Assembly (NCBI RefSeq): GCF_022427145.1
Contig: NZ_JAKSXN010000001.1
Location: 62,001-126,000 of the forward strand
Length of the DNA: 64,000 bases
Reading direction: 5' to 3'
Source: Paenibacillus timonensis
Lineage (GTDB): Bacteria > Bacillota > Bacilli > Paenibacillales > Paenibacillaceae
The notes below the pieces were generated by a model, which was given only the letters and a program-made list of their open reading frames with translations, had not been told where the DNA came from and did not search any database. Below are positions 61,415 through 64,000 of the stretch, in pieces. Every line of letters begins with the position of its first letter. The first letter of the stretch is position 1. Position numbers and translations under genes: made by a program.

Positions 61415-61630
61415 GTGTTCTGGATTGGTATCCTGTTTACGCTGATTATGCTGGCAGACTGGTTTATGCAAAAAAAAGAGGGGGTCAAGCTGCGGACCCG
61501 AATGACCGTACTGCTCGTCTCAATCTGTTTTTTCATTACCTCTGAAGTCGTATTTAAATTAAAAGACCAGTGGAATCTCCCCGTCTTATTCCGCTATTTA
61601 AGTGAGACGATGTTAGGCAGATTGTTTTGA
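61415..61630 (+). CDS. Small two-TM protein, germination receptor D-subunit-like
   Basis: 71 residues, GTG start with GAGGG seven bases upstream. Two hydrophobic segments (FWIGILFTLIMLADWF and MTVLLVSICFFITSEVVF) flank a short basic loop (QKKEGVKLRTR). Small two-TM proteins of about this size occur in some Bacillus ger operons as modulators (D subunits). The location between gerC and gerB supports that role, but sequence identity to a known D protein is not shown. Confidence 0.7.
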   Translation: MFWIGILFTLIMLADWFMQKKEGVKLRTRMTVLLVSICFFITSEVVFKLKDQWNLPVLFRYLSETMLGRLF

Positions 61631-61654
61631 TACGGGCAATAGGAGGCGGAAAGC

Positions 61655-62782
61655 ATGCTCAAAAACATTACTTCTAATCAGGTATTCACGCTTTACAGCT
61701 TACAGCTCTTCACCACGGTCATCGCCTTTTATTCGGGGATGCTGATCGGGGGAAGCAAATATTCCACTCCGGTAGCCATCTTGCTGGGCGGCCTCCTAGG
61801 CTTGGTGTTAGCCTATCCGGCTTACAAGGTCGGCTCCTCCCGCCCTGACGAGTTCCTCGTGCAATATGGGAGCAAACTGGTGGGCCGCCCCCTTCATATC
61901 TTTTTCATCCTCTACCTCCTGCTGACCCATCTCTTCCTCGCCGCCCTCGATTTAAGAGAGCTCACCGACTTTTTGCTCTCGGAGTATTTGATCGGTACGC
62001 CGGGGTGGGCCGTCGTAGCCATCTTCGGGGTTTGCGTCTCCTATGCCGTACGTTGCGGCATCTCGACGATATTCCGGACGGCGGAAGGCTTCTTTCTCCT
62101 CTTTGCGGTCGCCTTCTTCTTTTTTCCGTTCATCGGGTTCCAGGAGATGGAGTTGGATATGTTTAACGCTTTGTTTACTCACTTATCGATGCAAGAAATG
62201 TGGCCCAGCATTTTTGAAACCATGGCCATTTTTGGGGAGATGGCCTTCTTGTTTTTGCTTTTCCCTTATTTAAAAGCGCCGATAAGGGTGTACCGCACCC
62301 TCTTTTGGGCCACAGGCACTTCGCTTATGTTCATCTTGTTGCATCTTATTCCGGTTTTGCTGACCTTTGGGCCGAACCTGGGGGCCAATCTGATGTACCC
62401 TGACATGGAACTGGTGCGATTCATTCGCGTCGGCTCGTTTATCGAAACGATGGATCCGATCTTAATCATCCTGTGGTTAACCAGCATCTTCGTGAAGATT
62501 TCGTTTATTGTGTTTACGGCGGTCATATGCCTTGCCCAACTGACCGGCGTTAAAGACCATAAGCCTTTTACCTTGCCGGTTGTTGCCTTTGTATCCATCT
62601 ACGCCTTATCCATCGCCAGAACCCCGCCGGAAATCTATCAATTTTTGACCCGGGACTGTTTGCCGCTTTTGTACATCGCCGAATTTCTTATTCCGGCCAT
62701 TTATTGGCTGATGGGAGCCATACGCATGAAGTCTCCAGCCTCTAAAACGACGAAACCCACCGAGAGAACCCCGGCGGGTTAA
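61655..62782 (+). CDS. Spore germination receptor B subunit (GerB permease-like)
   Basis: 375 residues, about ten TM segments. FTLYSLQLFTTVIAFYSGML, GRPLHIFFILYLLLTHLFLA, FRTAEGFFLLFAVAFFFFPF and GANLMYPDMELVRFIRVG are GerB features. AGGAGG precedes the ATG. It lies after gerC and the small protein rather than between gerA and gerC, so the operon order differs from the neighbouring A-B-C operon. Confidence 0.94.
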   Translation: MLKNITSNQVFTLYSLQLFTTVIAFYSGMLIGGSKYSTPVAILLGGLLGLVLAYPAYKVGSSRPDEFLVQYGSKLVGRPLHIFFILYLLLTHLFLAALDLRELTDFLLSEYLIGTPGWAVVAIFGVCVSYAVRCGISTIFRTAEGFFLLFAVAFFFFPFIGFQEMELDMFNALFTHLSMQEMWPSIFETMAIFGEMAFLFLLFPYLKAPIRVYRTLFWATGTSLMFILLHLIPVLLTFGPNLGANLMYPDMELVRFIRVGSFIETMDPILIILWLTSIFVKISFIVFTAVICLAQLTGVKDHKPFTLPVVAFVSIYALSIARTPPEIYQFLTRDCLPLLYIAEFLIPAIYWLMGAIRMKSPASKTTKPTERTPAG

Positions 62783-62785
62783 GGC

Positions 62786-63562
62786 TTATTTCGTTGACAA
62801 CCAAGCCCGTTCCTGATTCCATCGCAAGGCGACCGGCGTTTCGAAGAAGTCGGACAACCCCGTCTCGTTCAGGACTTCGGCCGTTTTCCCTTGCGAATAG
62901 ACCTCGCCTCGCCGAAGCAGCAAGGTTTGGCTAAATATCGGCAAGATTTCCTCGGTATGGTGCGTCACATACAGCATGTGCGGCGTACCGGGTTCGGCGG
63001 CCAGTTGCGCGATGCTTTCCAGCAGCCCCTCCCGGGAGATGAAATCCAACCCGTTAGTCGCTTCATCCAAAATGAGCAGCTTCGGGGAAGCCATTAACGC
63101 CCGGGCGATCAACAGCTTTTGTTGCTCCCCCTGGGAGCAGGTCTGGTAGGTGCGGCCTTGCAAATGGCTGCAACGCAGCTGACTCATCAAGGCAGCGGCC
63201 CGGTCATAGTCCTCAGAACTCGGCTTCTCGTAGAGTCCGATCGATGCAAACTTGCCGCTTACGACGAGATCCTCGGCCTTCTGCTCCCCGTGCAGCCTGG
63301 ACTGCATCGAAGAACTGACCCACCCGATCGTTTTGCGCAGCTCCCGCAAATCTACCTCGCCAAACCGGTTCCCCAGTACGCTAATCTCGCCGGACGTCGG
63401 CCAGAGATAGCCGCTAATCATGTTCAGCAGCGTCGTTTTGCCGGAACCGTTTAAGCCCAACATCGCCCAATGCTCGCCCTCCCGGACCGTCCAATCGATG
63501 CCGTTCAAAACCGCTTTTCCTTCTCGGAACCAAGTCACCTGGTTCATCTCAATGATATTCAT
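62786..63562 (-). CDS. Orphan ABC transporter ATP-binding protein, YlmA-like
   Basis: 258 residues with GGAGG eight bases before the ATG at 63562. Walker A GLNGSGKTT, Q-loop near VSSSMQSRL, signature CSQGEQQKLLIARAL, Walker B LLILDEATNGLD and H-loop YVTHHTEEI are all present. No permease or binding-protein gene is adjacent. YlmA-type ATPases are commonly found alone, so its partner is not identifiable here. Confidence 0.88.
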   Translation of the reverse strand: MNIIEMNQVTWFREGKAVLNGIDWTVREGEHWAMLGLNGSGKTTLLNMISGYLWPTSGEISVLGNRFGEVDLRELRKTIGWVSSSMQSRLHGEQKAEDLVVSGKFASIGLYEKPSSEDYDRAAALMSQLRCSHLQGRTYQTCSQGEQQKLLIARALMASPKLLILDEATNGLDFISREGLLESIAQLAAEPGTPHMLYVTHHTEEILPIFSQTLLLRRGEVYSQGKTAEVLNETGLSDFFETPVALRWNQERAWLSTK

Positions 63563-63705
63563 CACGATTACCTCCGAAAGAAGTAGGTTTGCAGTACTCT
63601 CAAGCTACCCCCGTCTCTACGGTTTGTCAAGCGCGACGGCGATGATTTTTGCGTGCCAATTCACCACCGATCAGCTAGAATACTAGTGAAAGGAAGTGAG
63701 GCATC

Positions 63706-64000
63706 ATGCATCCAACATGGACTTGGGCTGACGTGGAAGCCCTCCAACGCCTCGTCGAGCAGCACGACGGCGTTGCTTTGAAGTTGAATTGGGATACGCT
63801 CCATGCCCGTAAGGAAGATAGTGCGGCAGATCTGGTGGAGTTCCGCGAGGGTCAGTTGATTGCCTTCCTGGGGCTGTATCCGTTCGGAAGCACGCTGGAG
63901 GTGTGCGGCATGGTTCATCCGGATTACCGCAGACAAGGCATTTTTACCTCGCTGCTACGACGCGGGCTGAATTCGGCTACCGTGGTTTCGTATTCGACGA
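63706..64000 (+). CDS. GNAT-family N-acetyltransferase, N-terminal part (cut by window edge)
   Basis: The first 98 residues are in the window. AAAGGAAGTGAGG precedes the ATG. FLGLYPFGSTLEVCGMVHP is followed by the acetyl-CoA binding motif DYRRQGIFTSLLRRG, the Q/RxxGxG/A signature of GNAT enzymes. The substrate cannot be judged from this part. Confidence 0.85.
   Translation, partial: MHPTWTWADVEALQRLVEQHDGVALKLNWDTLHARKEDSAADLVEFREGQLIAFLGLYPFGSTLEVCGMVHPDYRRQGIFTSLLRRGLNSATVVSYST

Overview
The window looks like chromosomal DNA from a spore-forming, moderately GC-rich member of the Bacillota, most likely Paenibacillaceae (Paenibacillus or Cohnella-like). The evidence is two complete spore-germination receptor operons, a SigI/RsgI pair, a T-box leader, AGGAGG-type ribosome binding sites with some GTG/TTG starts, lipoprotein-type ABC binding proteins, and palindromic intergenic repeats of a type I associate with Paenibacillus. 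No rRNA, tRNA, CRISPR array, insertion sequence or prophage was recognised. Identifications rest on reading motifs, not on database searches.

Layout. 1-0.9 kb: start of an archaeal/fungal-type asd under a T-box riboswitch. 0.9-9.1 kb: an AraC regulator divergent from a GHL6-type glycosidase-like gene, an AraC/MFS/isochorismatase-like set, a membrane protein, a lipoprotein and an SDR whose TetR regulator is only a remnant. 9.5-12.2 kb: a DrrAB-type exporter with its TetR regulator and matching operators. 12.2-25.4 kb: mixed housekeeping and accessory genes (VOC protein, thioredoxin, YnfA, serine hydrolase, LysR/SDR/SnoaL divergon, YfbR-like HD protein, YbaK, Lrp/LysE, Zn phospholipase C-like, UMF1-type MFS, AlkC). 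25.5-28.3 kb: glcD-glcF with a divergent GntR regulator.

28.7-37.4 kb is the most coherent metabolic block: rpiR, then murQ, an ABC sugar importer, anmK, namZ and a BadF-family sugar kinase, all on the minus strand. Together they suggest salvage of peptidoglycan amino sugars without a PTS: import by the ABC transporter, cleavage by an apparently cytosolic NamZ, phosphorylation by the kinase or AnmK, and etherolysis by MurQ to GlcNAc-6-phosphate.

38.2-47.8 kb carries a second ABC sugar importer whose binding-protein gene is interrupted by an in-frame TAA, followed on the same strand by an HlyD-like protein, an amidase and a double nitroreductase-like protein; upstream lie a response regulator, sensor kinase and propeller lipoprotein. 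47.9-54.3 kb holds two HD-GYP proteins, sigI-rsgI and a TetR/epimerase pair with three similar operators. 54.4-62.8 kb has two divergent germination receptor operons (A-B-C plus a small ORF on the minus strand; A-C-small protein-B on the plus strand), separated by a short region with a perfect palindrome and a good sigma-G-like promoter. The window ends with an orphan ABC ATPase and the start of a GNAT acetyltransferase gene.
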